A stretch of 64,000 nucleotides of DNA from an uncultured Lutibacter sp. (GCF_947493565.1 NZ_CANLRG010000002.1:248001-312000); one strand, 5' to 3'; numbered from the stretch's first letter, positions 44,421 through 54,393 are shown. The notes: a model not told the origin generated them from the letters alone. A program made the numbers and translations.

Positions 44421-45623
44421 ATGAAATTAAAGAATGTTCTTTTGGTAGCATTATTTTTTAGCTACTTTTTTATGAATTCTCAAGAGAATCCTTTCTCTAC
44501 TAAATGGGATAATGGATTTAAAATCGAGAATGCTGATAAAAGCATTAAAATGAAATTTGGAGGTCGTTTAATGTACGATTTTGGTTTTTTCTCATTAAAT
44601 AATAAGGCTGAGACCAATGGGTACACACTAGCTTCTGAAAACGGAAATGAATTTCGTAGAGCACGTTTATTTACTTCAGGAACGATTTATAAAAATATTG
44701 ACTTTAAACTTCAAGTAGATTTTACAGGTGGTGAAGTTACTTTAAAAGATGCCTATATAACCTTAAAAAAATTGCCTGCTGTTGGAAACTTACGAGTTGG
44801 GCATTTTAAAGAACCTTATAGATTAGAAGCGCTTACTAGTAGTAAGTACATTACATTTATGGAAAGAGCGTTACCAATTTCAATGATTCCTGAAAGAAAT
44901 TCTGGATTTATGCTTTTTAATGAAAGTGCTAATAAAAGAATGTCCTGGCAAATAGGCTTGTTTAGAGGTGCTGATAAAGCAACTTCAGACAGTCCTGAAG
45001 CAAATGGTGATTATGCCATAACATCTAGAATAGCAGGTGCCGTGTTGAATAAAGAAAATTCATTACTTCATTTAGGTCTTTCATACAGTTATAGAAAACC
45101 ACAAGAAAACCATTCTTTTGGTTATTCAGTAAGACCAGAAGTTCACATCTCAAATAAATATATCCAAACAAATGTAAGTGGTGTTGATAATGTACATCTT
45201 TTCAATTTTGAAACAGCTTGGGTGGCTAATTCATTTTCATTACAAGGAGAATACTCAGCAGCCAATGTAAATTCATCTTTAAACGATGAAAACTTTACCA
45301 GTTATTATCTACAAGCTAGTTATTTTTTAACAGGAGAAAAAAGAGTGTATAAAAATTCTATGGATGGATTTGACCGTGTAAAACCTGCATCAAATTTTGG
45401 AGAAAATGGAATAGGTGCTTTAGAAGTTGCATTACGATATTCTGGAATTGATGGGATGAATAATGATAAGATGGGCAATATTACTGCTGGTTTAAATTGG
45501 CATTTAAATCCTGCAACACGAATTATGGCCAATTATGTGATTTCTAATATAGAAAATAATACTCAATACCATGGAGATGGACAATTTAACGCTTTTCAAA
45601 TGCGTTTTCAAATAGATTTTTAA
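44421..45623 (+). CDS. Phosphate-selective porin OprO/OprP-like
   Basis: This 400-residue outer-membrane beta-barrel has a signal peptide (about 1-20). The porin O/P family pattern begins at FKIENADKSIKMKFGGRLMYDFGFF and continues through RRARLFTSGTIYKNIDFKLQVDF and LRVGHFKEPYRLE, and the protein ends in a C-terminal Phe (RFQIDF). In Pseudomonas, OprP and OprO take up phosphate and pyrophosphate. Here the gene precedes pstSCAB and has a Pho-box-like promoter, which supports a phosphate role. The ligand is inferred from family and context. Confidence 0.9.
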   Translation: MKLKNVLLVALFFSYFFMNSQENPFSTKWDNGFKIENADKSIKMKFGGRLMYDFGFFSLNNKAETNGYTLASENGNEFRRARLFTSGTIYKNIDFKLQVDFTGGEVTLKDAYITLKKLPAVGNLRVGHFKEPYRLEALTSSKYITFMERALPISMIPERNSGFMLFNESANKRMSWQIGLFRGADKATSDSPEANGDYAITSRIAGAVLNKENSLLHLGLSYSYRKPQENHSFGYSVRPEVHISNKYIQTNVSGVDNVHLFNFETAWVANSFSLQGEYSAANVNSSLNDENFTSYYLQASYFLTGEKRVYKNSMDGFDRVKPASNFGENGIGALEVALRYSGIDGMNNDKMGNITAGLNWHLNPATRIMANYVISNIENNTQYHGDGQFNAFQMRFQIDF

Positions 45624-45696
45624 AGTAAAATATATTTAAAAATCTAATTATCAAATAATTAAAATTAAAAAATATTGTTGTTTTAATCATTTTAAA

Positions 45697-45730
45697 TTAA
45701 CTAAAAATTAACGTTCAGTGCATTTATTTG
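45697..45730 (+). promoter_or_regulatory. Pho-box-like promoter of pstS
   Basis: TTAAC at 45697 and at 45708 are 11 bp apart. The second begins exactly 19 bp before the TTTG (45727-45730) of the -7 element TTTATTTG, followed by C. The pstS ATG is 23 bp downstream. Confidence 0.65.
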
Positions 45731-45753
45731 CAAGCAAATAATAAAAGACAAAA

Positions 45754-46710
45754 ATGAAAAAATTAGTATTTATTTTATCACTAGCATTTATAGTAGGTGC
45801 TTGTGGAGACAAAAAATCACAAAAAGAAAACAAAGAAGAAACTACAGGAAAACTTTCAGGAACTATTAAAGTTGATGGTTCAAGTACTGTGTTTCCTATT
45901 ACTGAAGCTGTAGCCGAAGAATTTAGAGCAGTTCAACCAGATGTTAAAGTAACGGTAGGTGTTTCAGGAACAGGGGGAGGTTTTAAAAAATTCTCAAGAG
46001 GGGAAACTAACCTATCAAATGCTTCTCGCCCAATTAAAGAAAAAGAAATTGCTGCCTGTAAAGAAAATAACATCAATTACTTAGAATTAGAAGTTGCTTA
46101 TGATGGCTTAGCAGTATTAGTAAACCCAGAAAATGATTGGGTAGATAGTTTTACTATTGAAGAACTAAAGAAAATATGGGAACCTGCCGCTCAGGGTGTA
46201 ATTATGAAATGGAATCAAATTAGACCAGAATGGCCTAATGAAGAAATTCATTTATTTGGTCCTGGAGTTGCTTCTGGTACCTACGATTATTTTACGGAAG
46301 CTATTGTTGGTAAAAGTGGTTCAAGTAGAGGTGACTTTACAGCTAGTGAAGATGATCATGTATTGGTTCAAGGTATTGCAGGAGATAAATTTGCCTTAGG
46401 ATTTTTTGGATTGGCATATTACACTGAGAACAAAGATAAATTAACATTGATAGGTGTTCATAATGGAGAAGAAGTGATTAAACCAACATTAGAAACCGTA
46501 AGTAACGGAACTTATAAACCACTATCTAGACCTTTATTTGTATATGTAAATAGTACTTCTGTAAAATCGAAAGAGGTAGTAGAGTTTGTTAATTTTTACA
46601 TTGATAACTCAGGTGAATTATCTAAAGATGTAGGATACATTCCTTTACCTTCTGAACTATACGTACAACAAAAAGAAAATTTTAAAAATTTTGTTGAAAA
46701 CAACCAATAA
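45754..46710 (+). CDS. pstS: Phosphate-binding lipoprotein PstS
   Basis: This 318-residue solute-binding protein for the high-affinity phosphate ABC transporter has a lipobox (VGACGDKK). Phosphate-contact motifs are visible: [40 protein letters not shown] and the [14 protein letters not shown] segment. It is the first gene of pstS-pstC-pstA-pstB-phoU, behind a Pho-box-like promoter. A hairpin separates it from pstC, which may let it be expressed above the permease genes. Confidence 0.96.
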   Translation: MKKLVFILSLAFIVGACGDKKSQKENKEETTGKLSGTIKVDGSSTVFPITEAVAEEFRAVQPDVKVTVGVSGTGGGFKKFSRGETNLSNASRPIKEKEIAACKENNINYLELEVAYDGLAVLVNPENDWVDSFTIEELKKIWEPAAQGVIMKWNQIRPEWPNEEIHLFGPGVASGTYDYFTEAIVGKSGSSRGDFTASEDDHVLVQGIAGDKFALGFFGLAYYTENKDKLTLIGVHNGEEVIKPTLETVSNGTYKPLSRPLFVYVNSTSVKSKEVVEFVNFYIDNSGELSKDVGYIPLPSELYVQQKENFKNFVENNQ

Positions 46711-46730
46711 ATTTTTGGTTTTATTTATAA

Positions 46731-46755
46731 ATCAGGCATTACCATAATGCCTGAT
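46731..46755 (+). promoter_or_regulatory. Hairpin between pstS and pstC
   Basis: A perfect 11-bp inverted repeat (46731-46741 with 46745-46755) has the loop CCA. It is followed only by a mixed sequence rather than a T-tract, so it is more likely an RNA-stabilising or partial attenuation element than a full terminator. It would favour pstS mRNA over pstCAB. Confidence 0.55.
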
Positions 46756-46780
46756 TCACATTCTTTAAATTATCTTTTTA

Positions 46781-47659
46781 ATGCGAAAAATTAGAGAACT
46801 AGTAATAGAAAAATCACTTTTAGGAAGTGCTTTAATTACTATTGCAGTTACTGTAGGTATCATTTCAGTTCTTGCAATTGAAGCAGTTCGTTTTTTTAAA
46901 GAAGTCTCTTTATTTGATTTTTTTACGGATACCCAATGGACTCCTTTATTTACAGATAAACATTACGGAATTTTACCATTACTTTCAGGAACATTTTTAA
47001 CATCTTTAATTGCTATTTCTGTTGCGTTACCTATTGGGTTATCAATAAGTATTTATTTAAGTGAATATGCTCCTAAAAGTTTCAGAAAAACAATCAAACC
47101 TTTATTAGAGCTTTTAGCAGCTATTCCAACAGTTGTTTATGGTTTTTTTGCTTTAATAGTAGTAACTCCATTTTTACAACAATTTATTCCAAACCTATCT
47201 GGGTTTAACTCACTTTCTGCAGGTGTTGTTATGGGAATTATGATAATTCCATTTGTATCTTCCATTAGTGAAGATGCTTTACATGCAGTTCCAAGAGCAT
47301 TAAGAGAAGCTTCTTATGGAATGGGGGCAACTAAATTGCAAACAGCTTTTAAAGTAGTGGTTCCAGCTGCTTCATCAGGAATTATAGTTTCTATAATTTT
47401 AGCTATTTCTAGAGCCATAGGAGAAACCATGATTGTTGCGGTAGCCGCAGGTCAGCAACCTCGTTTAACATTAGATCCTACTGTTCCAGTTGAAACTATA
47501 ACCGCTTATATTGTTCAGGTTAGTTTAGGTGATGTTGAACATGGTTCCATAGAGTATAGGACCATATTTGCTGCAGGTATTACCTTGTTTGTGTTTACGT
47601 TTTTGTTAAACACGTTGAGTTACAGAATCAGAAAAAAATACCAAGAAAAGTATGAATAG
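46781..47659 (+). CDS. pstC: Phosphate ABC transporter permease PstC
   Basis: This 292-residue inner-membrane permease has six membrane helices. It carries the MetI-type cytoplasmic loop with EASYGMGATKLQTAFKVVVPAASSGI (EAA motif) and the RAIGETMIVAVAAGQQP segment of phosphate permeases. It overlaps pstA by 8 bp, as expected for coupled subunits. Length is normal. Confidence 0.96.
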   Translation: MRKIRELVIEKSLLGSALITIAVTVGIISVLAIEAVRFFKEVSLFDFFTDTQWTPLFTDKHYGILPLLSGTFLTSLIAISVALPIGLSISIYLSEYAPKSFRKTIKPLLELLAAIPTVVYGFFALIVVTPFLQQFIPNLSGFNSLSAGVVMGIMIIPFVSSISEDALHAVPRALREASYGMGATKLQTAFKVVVPAASSGIIVSIILAISRAIGETMIVAVAAGQQPRLTLDPTVPVETITAYIVQVSLGDVEHGSIEYRTIFAAGITLFVFTFLLNTLSYRIRKKYQEKYE

Positions 47660-48506
47660 TATTCAAAAAAATAGATTGAAAGATCAACTGTTCAAAATCT
47701 GGGGAATAGTTTGTACACTTATAGGATTGGTGTTATTGATTATTTTTATTGGAGATATTTTTATTGATGGGATAAGTAGAATTGATTGGGAGTTTATAAC
47801 TGACTTGCCATCTAGAAAAGCTGAAAAATCTGGTATATATACAGCCCTAATGGGAAGCATTTGGATTTTAATTTTAACAACAATCATTTCTTTTCCAATT
47901 GGAGTTGCAGCAGGTGTTTATTTAGAAGAATATAGTAAAAAGAATAGGCTTTCAGCTTTGTTAGAAATTAATATTTCAAATTTAGCAGGTGTACCATCCA
48001 TTATTTATGGATTATTAGGACTCGAATTATTTGCTAGAATTATGAATTTAGGAGCCAGTGTTTTAACAGGAAGTTTAACACTGTCTTTATTAATTTTGCC
48101 AATTATAATTGTAGCAACTAGAGAAGCTATAAAATCAGTTCCAAACTCTATTAGAGACGCTTCATTTGCTTTAGGAGCTTCCAAATGGCAAACTATTTGG
48201 CATCAAATATTACCTGCTTCTGGAGGAGGTATTTTAACAGGTGTTATTTTAGCACTTTCAAGAGCAGTTGGTGAAACAGCACCATTAATAGTTATTGGAG
48301 CTTTGGCTTATGTGCCTTTTGCACCTTCTACACCAATGGATGAATTTTCGGTATTGCCTATCCAAATATTTAATTGGATTTCAAGACCACAACATGGATT
48401 TATTGAAAATGCAGCAGCAGCAATTATTATATTATTACTTATTACATTTGTAATGAATGGTATCGCTGTTTATTTTAGAAATAGATGGCAAAAGAAATGG
48501 AAATAA
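47652..48506 (+). CDS. pstA: Phosphate ABC transporter permease PstA
   Basis: This 284-residue permease has six membrane helices, the EAA loop ([27 protein letters not shown]) and the [14 protein letters not shown] motif specific to PstA. It overlaps pstC by 8 bp at its start. Its stop codon overlaps the likely pstB start in a TAATG arrangement. Confidence 0.96.
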   Translation: MNSIQKNRLKDQLFKIWGIVCTLIGLVLLIIFIGDIFIDGISRIDWEFITDLPSRKAEKSGIYTALMGSIWILILTTIISFPIGVAAGVYLEEYSKKNRLSALLEINISNLAGVPSIIYGLLGLELFARIMNLGASVLTGSLTLSLLILPIIIVATREAIKSVPNSIRDASFALGASKWQTIWHQILPASGGGILTGVILALSRAVGETAPLIVIGALAYVPFAPSTPMDEFSVLPIQIFNWISRPQHGFIENAAAAIIILLLITFVMNGIAVYFRNRWQKKWK

Positions 48507-49321
48507 TGGAAAAAATTAAAGAGAAAAAAGAAGTGAAGAATATAGTTGATAATAATCAATCTAAATCTTTACAAAAAATTGATATAAAAAATGTAAAAGT
48601 TTGGTACGATGATTTTAATGCCATTAAAGGTATTGATATGAACATAAAACCAAACAGTGTAACGGCTTTTATTGGTCCTTCAGGTTGTGGAAAATCTACG
48701 TTTTTGCGATTGTTTAATAGAATGAATGATTATGTTGATGGCTTTAAAATGGAAGGTAAAATTAAAATAGATGGTAAAAATATATACAAGAAGAAGGTGA
48801 ATGTTGAAGAACTTCGTAAAGAAATTGGAATGGTGTTTCAAAAACCAAACCCATTTCCTAAATCTATTTTCGAAAATGTAGCCTATGGTTTAAAAATCCA
48901 AGGAATAAAAGATAAAAAATTCATAGAAGCAAGAGTTGAAAAGGCTTTAAAGCAAGCAGATTTATGGGACGAAGTAAAAGATAACTTAAAAAAATCTGCC
49001 TTAGCTTTATCAGGAGGTCAACAACAGCGTTTATGTATTGCTAGAACCTTAGCAGTAGAGCCATCTATAATTTTAATGGATGAACCAACTTCAGCCCTAG
49101 ACCCCATATCAACAGCTAAAATTGAAGATCTTATCTTTGAGCTAAAAGAAAAATATACAATTATTATTGTAACTCATAACATGCAACAAGCTAGTAGAAT
49201 AAGTGATTATACGGCTTTTTTCTACCTTGGAGAATTAATTGAATACAATAAAACAAAAACAATTTTTACAAATCCAGAAAAAAAACAAACAGAGAATTAT
49301 ATTACTGGACGTTTTGGATAA
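48506..49321 (+). CDS. pstB: Phosphate ABC transporter ATPase PstB
   Basis: This 271-residue ATPase has Walker [10 protein letters not shown], signature LSGGQQQR and Walker [14 protein letters not shown], plus the [16 protein letters not shown] start typical of PstB. The start is taken as the ATG at 48506 because it overlaps the pstA stop (TAATG). An in-frame ATG at 48485 would add seven residues and cannot be excluded. It energises PstSCA and, with PhoU, normally reports phosphate status to PhoR. Confidence 0.95.
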   Translation: MEKIKEKKEVKNIVDNNQSKSLQKIDIKNVKVWYDDFNAIKGIDMNIKPNSVTAFIGPSGCGKSTFLRLFNRMNDYVDGFKMEGKIKIDGKNIYKKKVNVEELRKEIGMVFQKPNPFPKSIFENVAYGLKIQGIKDKKFIEARVEKALKQADLWDEVKDNLKKSALALSGGQQQRLCIARTLAVEPSIILMDEPTSALDPISTAKIEDLIFELKEKYTIIIVTHNMQQASRISDYTAFFYLGELIEYNKTKTIFTNPEKKQTENYITGRFG

Positions 49322-49333
49322 AAAATATACATT

Positions 49334-49999
49334 ATGGTTATAAATGCTGAACAACAAAGAGCCTCTTTAAATCAAACAGGGCTTGAAATGCTTAATTTGT
49401 GTACTTCACAATTGGAAAAAGCCACAGAAGCTTTAAAGAATCACGACAGTGATTTAGCCGAAGAAGTTATGAATGGCGAAACTCGTGTAAATGCACTTGA
49501 TTTAAAAATTGAACGTGATTGTGAAAAATTTTTAGCACTTTACAATCCTGTTGCAATAGATTTGCGTTTTATCATGGCTATTAGAAAAATTAACCTAGAC
49601 CTAGAAAGAATGGGAGATATAGCTTATGAGATTTCTAATTATGTGGTTGATGAAGATAAAAAAATACCTGCAAGTTTGTTTAAGGCGTTAAGTTTTGATA
49701 AAATGTACGAAACCTTAACTTCAATGCTTGAAGATATTACTGTTGCATATGAAGAAAACGATGTTAAAATTTCAAGAAAAGTTTTTAAAAAAGGAAAAGC
49801 ATTAAATAAAATAAATGCCAAAGCATTTGATATTTTAGAGGCAGAAATTAAAAAGGATAATGAAATTATTAAACAAGCATTATTATTATTTGTTGTTGTA
49901 AAAAAATTAGAACGTGTTGGTGGTTTAATAAAAAATATTGCTGAAGAAATTATTTTTTATATTGATGCTGAAGTGTTAAAACACAAAAAGAAAAAGTAA
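49334..49999 (+). CDS. phoU: Phosphate signalling protein PhoU
   Basis: This 221-residue all-helical protein has two PhoU repeats. The metal-binding motif is visible in the first (DLRFIMAIRKINLDLERMGDIAYEI), while the second (VKKLERVGGLIKNIAEEIIFYI) is slightly degenerate. PhoU represses the Pho response by acting on PstB and the PhoR kinase. It lies 12 bp after pstB. No phoB or phoR gene is present in the window. Confidence 0.95.
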   Translation: MVINAEQQRASLNQTGLEMLNLCTSQLEKATEALKNHDSDLAEEVMNGETRVNALDLKIERDCEKFLALYNPVAIDLRFIMAIRKINLDLERMGDIAYEISNYVVDEDKKIPASLFKALSFDKMYETLTSMLEDITVAYEENDVKISRKVFKKGKALNKINAKAFDILEAEIKKDNEIIKQALLLFVVVKKLERVGGLIKNIAEEIIFYIDAEVLKHKKKK

Positions 50000-50020
50000 T
50001 AAGAATGTTATTTTATACGC

Positions 50021-50050
50021 AAAAAAGAGTGCTTTAAGCACTCTTTTTTT
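50021..50050. terminator. Bidirectional terminator after phoU
   Basis: A perfect 12-bp stem (50021-50032 with 50038-50049) has an A-tract and a T-tract. The stop codon of the convergent Na/Pi gene lies in its loop. Confidence 0.85.
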
Positions 50051-51815
50051 GTGCCTCATTACCATTGTTTTCAAAAATTGAATGTTTTTCATTATACAAT
50101 AATTCAGCAACTTCAATAAGCTTTTTAATCATTTCGTTAACATTGGCATAGTCGTTAAAAAGTGAAGATGCCATTTCAGACGTAATTAAATTTTTTCTAA
50201 TTAACCTATCAATGGATTTATTATTTTGTTTTATATTTTCTTTGGCTTGTTTTTTTAATTCAATTAATTTTTCTGCGTATTTCAAGGTTTTATCTTCAGT
50301 TCTAAACAAATAAATAATTCGTAAAACTTTAATTACTTTTTTTCTAAAACCATCATATTCTTTTAATAAGTACTTATTGTCTAAATTTAATGATTTGGTG
50401 ACGTTTTTATTTAACTCTCTAACTTCTTTAATAATTTCAACCATTTTTCGGTTAGCAATTTTTATGTTGGTAATTGTAGAATTTTGTTTTTTATTTAAAT
50501 GAAGTGTGTTTTGTGCAGTTGAAGCATATCTTATAATTTCTCCATAAATACTTTTTACTTTTTTATAGTACAATTCTTCAACATCAATTTGCATATCAGT
50601 TGTAGATTTTTTAACAATACTTTTAATTTTTTTATCAGAAATGATATCTTCTCTATGAATGTTTAATGCATGAGCTACAATTTCAAAAATGGCATTTTTA
50701 TACAAATGTTTGGTTTCATTTATTAGTGAGGATATGACTGTTCCTGGAAATTTTAAAACGGCTTCATTTAAGTATTTAGGTTCATCTGTACCTTTAATTT
50801 TTTCTTTAAAAATTCGTAATAAAAGAGTTTCAATAGATTTAATAAAAGGAATCATTAAAATAACACCTAAAATATTAAATATAGTATGAAATAAAGCCAG
50901 TTTTAAGGTATAATCACTATATTTTATTCCAAAAATTTCAGCTAAATAATTAACTAAACTTGCTAGTGGAAAAATAAATATAAGAGCAATTATACCTGTT
51001 ACAATGTTAAAAATTAAGTGAGCACCTGCCAATCTTTTACCAGAAACATTAGAGCTTATGGCTCCTAAAATAGCTGTTACTGTGGTGCCTATATTAGCGC
51101 CAATAGTTATGGCTAATGCATTTTCATAGGTTATTTGTCCAGCAGCTAAAGCTGTTAATACCAACACCAAGGAGGCAGCACTTGATTGTAGTAAAACCGT
51201 TATAATAATACCGATTGCTGTATATAATAAAACTCCTAAATATCCTGAAACGGCATATTGAGTTAAATCTATGTATTTGCTAAATACTTCAAATCCTTCT
51301 TTCATAAAATAGATACCTAAGAAAAAGAATCCTAAACCTGCTAATACATTACCAATACCTTTAAATACTTCATTTTTTTGAATAGAAAATATAATTCCAA
51401 ATACTAACATTGGCATTGCTAAAGCTGATATTTTTATTTTTAAACCAAAACCAGCAACTAACCATGCGGTTGCAGTACTACCAATATTTGCTCCAAATAT
51501 TAGACCTAAACCACCTGTTAAACTAATGAGTCCTGCACTAATGAATGAAATGGTAATTACGGAAACTAAAGAGCTAGATTGTAATAATGCTGTAACCAAA
51601 GCACCAACAGAAATACTTTTGTAAAGTTTATTTGTTGCTTTTTTTAATAGATTTTGAAGTGGTCCTTTAGTGAAAACTCTAAAACCTTCTTCTAACATTA
51701 TCATACCAAAAAGGAGTATGGCAATACCTGCAGAAATAGTTTTAAAATTTGGATTAAGTACTAATACCACAGCTAAAACAACTAAAAAAACAATAAATAG
51801 AAGCCTCCTAAACAT
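50034..51815 (-). CDS. Na/Pi cotransporter with C-terminal PhoU-like domain
   Basis: This 593-residue protein has an NptA-type membrane half. It contains two inverted QSSS-bearing repeats: VTALLQSSSLVSVITISFISAG near 57-78 and ITVLLQSSAASLVLVLTALAAG near 205-226. A cytoplasmic helical half (about 345-580) resembles PhoU. It would import phosphate with sodium, with built-in regulation. The start is ATG 51815; the in-frame TTG at 51827 is less likely. It lies downstream of the pit-like gene and convergent with phoU, so it belongs to the phosphate island. Confidence 0.9.
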   Translation of the reverse strand: MFRRLLFIVFLVVLAVVLVLNPNFKTISAGIAILLFGMIMLEEGFRVFTKGPLQNLLKKATNKLYKSISVGALVTALLQSSSLVSVITISFISAGLISLTGGLGLIFGANIGSTATAWLVAGFGLKIKISALAMPMLVFGIIFSIQKNEVFKGIGNVLAGLGFFFLGIYFMKEGFEVFSKYIDLTQYAVSGYLGVLLYTAIGIIITVLLQSSAASLVLVLTALAAGQITYENALAITIGANIGTTVTAILGAISSNVSGKRLAGAHLIFNIVTGIIALIFIFPLASLVNYLAEIFGIKYSDYTLKLALFHTIFNILGVILMIPFIKSIETLLLRIFKEKIKGTDEPKYLNEAVLKFPGTVISSLINETKHLYKNAIFEIVAHALNIHREDIISDKKIKSIVKKSTTDMQIDVEELYYKKVKSIYGEIIRYASTAQNTLHLNKKQNSTITNIKIANRKMVEIIKEVRELNKNVTKSLNLDNKYLLKEYDGFRKKVIKVLRIIYLFRTEDKTLKYAEKLIELKKQAKENIKQNNKSIDRLIRKNLITSEMASSLFNDYANVNEMIKKLIEVAELLYNEKHSIFENNGNEAQKKSA

Positions 51816-51854
51816 AAGTAAATACAAAAATTAAAAAGTAAATATAGCTAAAAT

Positions 51855-51886
51855 AAAAAAGGCCTTCAATTAAATTTGAAGACCCT
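51855..51886 (-). terminator. Terminator between the pit-like and Na/Pi genes
   Basis: A 9-bp stem with one mismatch (51861-51869 with 51876-51884) precedes a T-tract on the minus strand. It probably ends most transcripts from the pit-like gene. Confidence 0.6.
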
Positions 51887-51907
51887 TTAAAGTATGTTTA
51901 ACTAGTA

Positions 51908-54163
51908 TTACTTGTTTCTTTCTTCCATAATATGAAATTCTTGATATAGTTGTAATAAGCTCATTAAAGCTGATATTAAATCTTTAGTTTCAAGAAGAAT
52001 ACCAAAATATAAAGTACTGTTTTTAGGACTTGTTTCATCGGTTCTAATTCTTGAAATTTGTTTGTCAATAGATTCAGATACATGATTGAAAATATCTTGT
52101 TTTGCATCTATAATTTGTGCCAAATTGTGGAATGTATTTTCACTAAAATCTTTTTCAATTTGATTGAATAAAACTTTCAATTCTTCGTTAATAGCTTTTA
52201 AATCATTTATTTGAGGTTTCTTTAAATGTTTGTGTTGGTTATTAACGTGTTTATAACTTGTAGTGGATATGTATTCGATAGATTGTGTAATATCTTGTAA
52301 ATACCCTAAAACTAACAAATAGAACCTACTTGCTTTAACCGATGTATCATCAAGTGATTTAATAAAGTAGAAAACATCTTCTTTTAACTCATTAACTTCT
52401 TTATTTAGTTTTTTTACGTGTTTTTCAGTTTTAGAAAGCTTGTTTAAATCGTGAGTTGATAAATCGTTGACAACATTAGTAAACAGTTTATTTACTCTTC
52501 TAACTACTTCTGAAATATGATCTGTACTTTCATTTATAACTTCATTAATTGTAATCAACTCTGCACGCTCCATATATCTTTTAGCTTTCTTTTCCTTAGC
52601 TTTTCTAGTGTGTCTAATTGAACTGCGTCCAATTAAGAACAATACAATTATTAATAAAATTGATACTGATACTATTTCTCCAAGATAGATAATATATGCA
52701 AAAACTGCAGCAACGGTAAAAGCTGATAATGCAGTTAAAAACCAACCTCCAATCACATTAAATACACCAGCAACTCTGTAAACTGCGCTTTCTCTTCCCC
52801 AAGCTCTGTCTGCTAAAGAAGTACCCATAGCTACCATAAATGTAACATAGGTAGTAGATAAAGGTAATTTTAAGGAAGTACCGATAGAGATTAAAATACC
52901 TGCAACAAATAAATTTACTGAAGCTCTAACCATATCAAAAGCAGGCAACTCATATGATTTATCTTTTGGGAGTTCAATTACTGGTTTTTGAAATTTTGAA
53001 TCTACCCAATCTAAAGTTTTTTGAGGAAAAATTTTATTGATTCCTTGACTAAATAAAATAGCTCCTCTTACAACTGTTCTTGAAACTACATTTGCTTGAA
53101 ACTTTTCGTGCCCATCACCTTGTCTAGATAAGTTGATGCCTGTTTCAATAACTGATTTTGCTTTTTTTGAAAACCAAAGGGTAATCACCATAATCATTCC
53201 AGCTAGAAAAAGTAATGTTGGGTTTGAAGGTACTTTTTTAGCAAGTACACCCATAGAAAATTCATTAGCGGCGATACCAGATGCATCCCATTCTTGATAT
53301 GAATTCCAAGCAGCAATAGGAACACCAATAAAGTTTACTAAATCGTTTCCGGCAAAGGCCATGGCCAATGAAAATGTACCAATTATTACAATAAATTTTA
53401 GAATATTTACTTTAAATAGAGAAATTAATAGCTGTGATAAAATGGTCCAAAAAATAAATCCATAAATAATAATTTGATAGGTTCTACCTTCAATTAAGTG
53501 TTTAACATCATCGTAAAAAGGAGTTCCTTTTAATCCTTTTACAAAAATAAAATAGGTAATGGCAGTGATAGCAAAACCTCCAAATAGAGCATTTACATAA
53601 CTTTGTCTTTTATCAAATTGGAATGAATATAATAAACGCGACAAGAACTGTACAATAGCACCAACTGTAAAGGCTATAAAAACAGAAAGTAAAATTCCAG
53701 AGATAATAAGCAATGCTTTTTCAGAATTGATGTATTTACCTACATTTACTAATGTTTCTGCATCATTATTAGAAATTTTTATTAATGCCATAGCCACAGC
53801 TGCTCCTAATAATTCAAAAACTATAGATACTGTAGTTGATGTTGGCATTCCTAAGGAATTAAACACATCTAATAGCAAAATGTCTGTTATCATAACTGCC
53901 ATAAAAATGAACATAATTTCATTAAAATAGAATTCTGAAGGATTGAAAATCCCTTTTCTTGCAACTTCCATCATACCACTTGAAGTAATAGCTCCAAGTG
54001 CCACACCTATACTGGCAATTATTAAAATAGCTTTTATTGAAACGGCTTTTGAGCCAATTGCAGAGTTTAAAAAGTTAACGGCATCGTTGCTAACTCCTAC
54101 TACCAAATCAATTATTGCTAATACTGTAAGTGCAACAAGCATTAAAATGTAAATATCTCCCAT
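51908..54163 (-). CDS. Pit-type inorganic phosphate transporter with C-terminal regulatory domain
   Basis: This is a 751-residue transporter. Both PiT signature motifs are present: VGVSNDAVNFLNSAIGSKAVS near 22-42 and AGNDLVNFIGVPIAAW in the second half of the membrane domain. The membrane part covers about residues 1-515. The remaining 230 residues form a soluble helical domain resembling PhoU/DUF47, absent from short bacterial Pit proteins. It has its own Pho-box-like promoter. With PstSCAB and the Na/Pi protein it gives the cell three phosphate uptake routes within 9 kb. Confidence 0.9.
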   Translation of the reverse strand: MGDIYILMLVALTVLAIIDLVVGVSNDAVNFLNSAIGSKAVSIKAILIIASIGVALGAITSSGMMEVARKGIFNPSEFYFNEIMFIFMAVMITDILLLDVFNSLGMPTSTTVSIVFELLGAAVAMALIKISNNDAETLVNVGKYINSEKALLIISGILLSVFIAFTVGAIVQFLSRLLYSFQFDKRQSYVNALFGGFAITAITYFIFVKGLKGTPFYDDVKHLIEGRTYQIIIYGFIFWTILSQLLISLFKVNILKFIVIIGTFSLAMAFAGNDLVNFIGVPIAAWNSYQEWDASGIAANEFSMGVLAKKVPSNPTLLFLAGMIMVITLWFSKKAKSVIETGINLSRQGDGHEKFQANVVSRTVVRGAILFSQGINKIFPQKTLDWVDSKFQKPVIELPKDKSYELPAFDMVRASVNLFVAGILISIGTSLKLPLSTTYVTFMVAMGTSLADRAWGRESAVYRVAGVFNVIGGWFLTALSAFTVAAVFAYIIYLGEIVSVSILLIIVLFLIGRSSIRHTRKAKEKKAKRYMERAELITINEVINESTDHISEVVRRVNKLFTNVVNDLSTHDLNKLSKTEKHVKKLNKEVNELKEDVFYFIKSLDDTSVKASRFYLLVLGYLQDITQSIEYISTTSYKHVNNQHKHLKKPQINDLKAINEELKVLFNQIEKDFSENTFHNLAQIIDAKQDIFNHVSESIDKQISRIRTDETSPKNSTLYFGILLETKDLISALMSLLQLYQEFHIMEERNK

Positions 54164-54183
54164 TTTTTATTTTTTTAATTTTG

Positions 54184-54283
54184 CAAAATTACTTTCAAAT
54201 ATGTTAGTGTATATTAATTTAATGTTACCAACTTTAAATTAATGTTAAATTAATGTTACGTAATCATATTTTTATGATTGTTA
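54184..54283 (-). promoter_or_regulatory. Pho-box-like promoter of the pit-like gene
   Basis: On the minus strand an exact -7 element TAATTTTG lies at 54191-54184. TAAC sites lie at 54206-54203, 54227-54224, 54247-54244, 54258-54255 and 54283-54280. Successive spacings are 21, 20, 11 and 25 bp, mostly multiples of about 10.5. The nearest repeat is 20 bp from the TTTG, one base more than in the other phosphate promoters. Confidence 0.55.
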
Positions 54284-54323
54284 GTTGATATTTAAAGATA
54301 CTAATTAATTCAATTATTTTTTT

Positions 54324-54361
54324 AAAAAAGATCCCCAACTTTTAAAATAAAAGTTGGGGAT
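54324..54361 (-). terminator. Terminator of nrdA
   Basis: A perfect 12-bp GC-containing stem (54331-54342 with 54350-54361) is followed on the minus strand by a T-tract (54329-54324), 33 bp after the nrdA stop. Confidence 0.85.
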
Positions 54362-54393
54362 TCATTAAATAAAAGGGGTGATTTTAGTATTGT

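Noticed and set aside
51816-51827. In-frame TTG that would extend the Na/Pi cotransporter by four residues
   Set aside because: The ATG at 51815 begins directly before the first membrane segment, and nothing supports the TTG.
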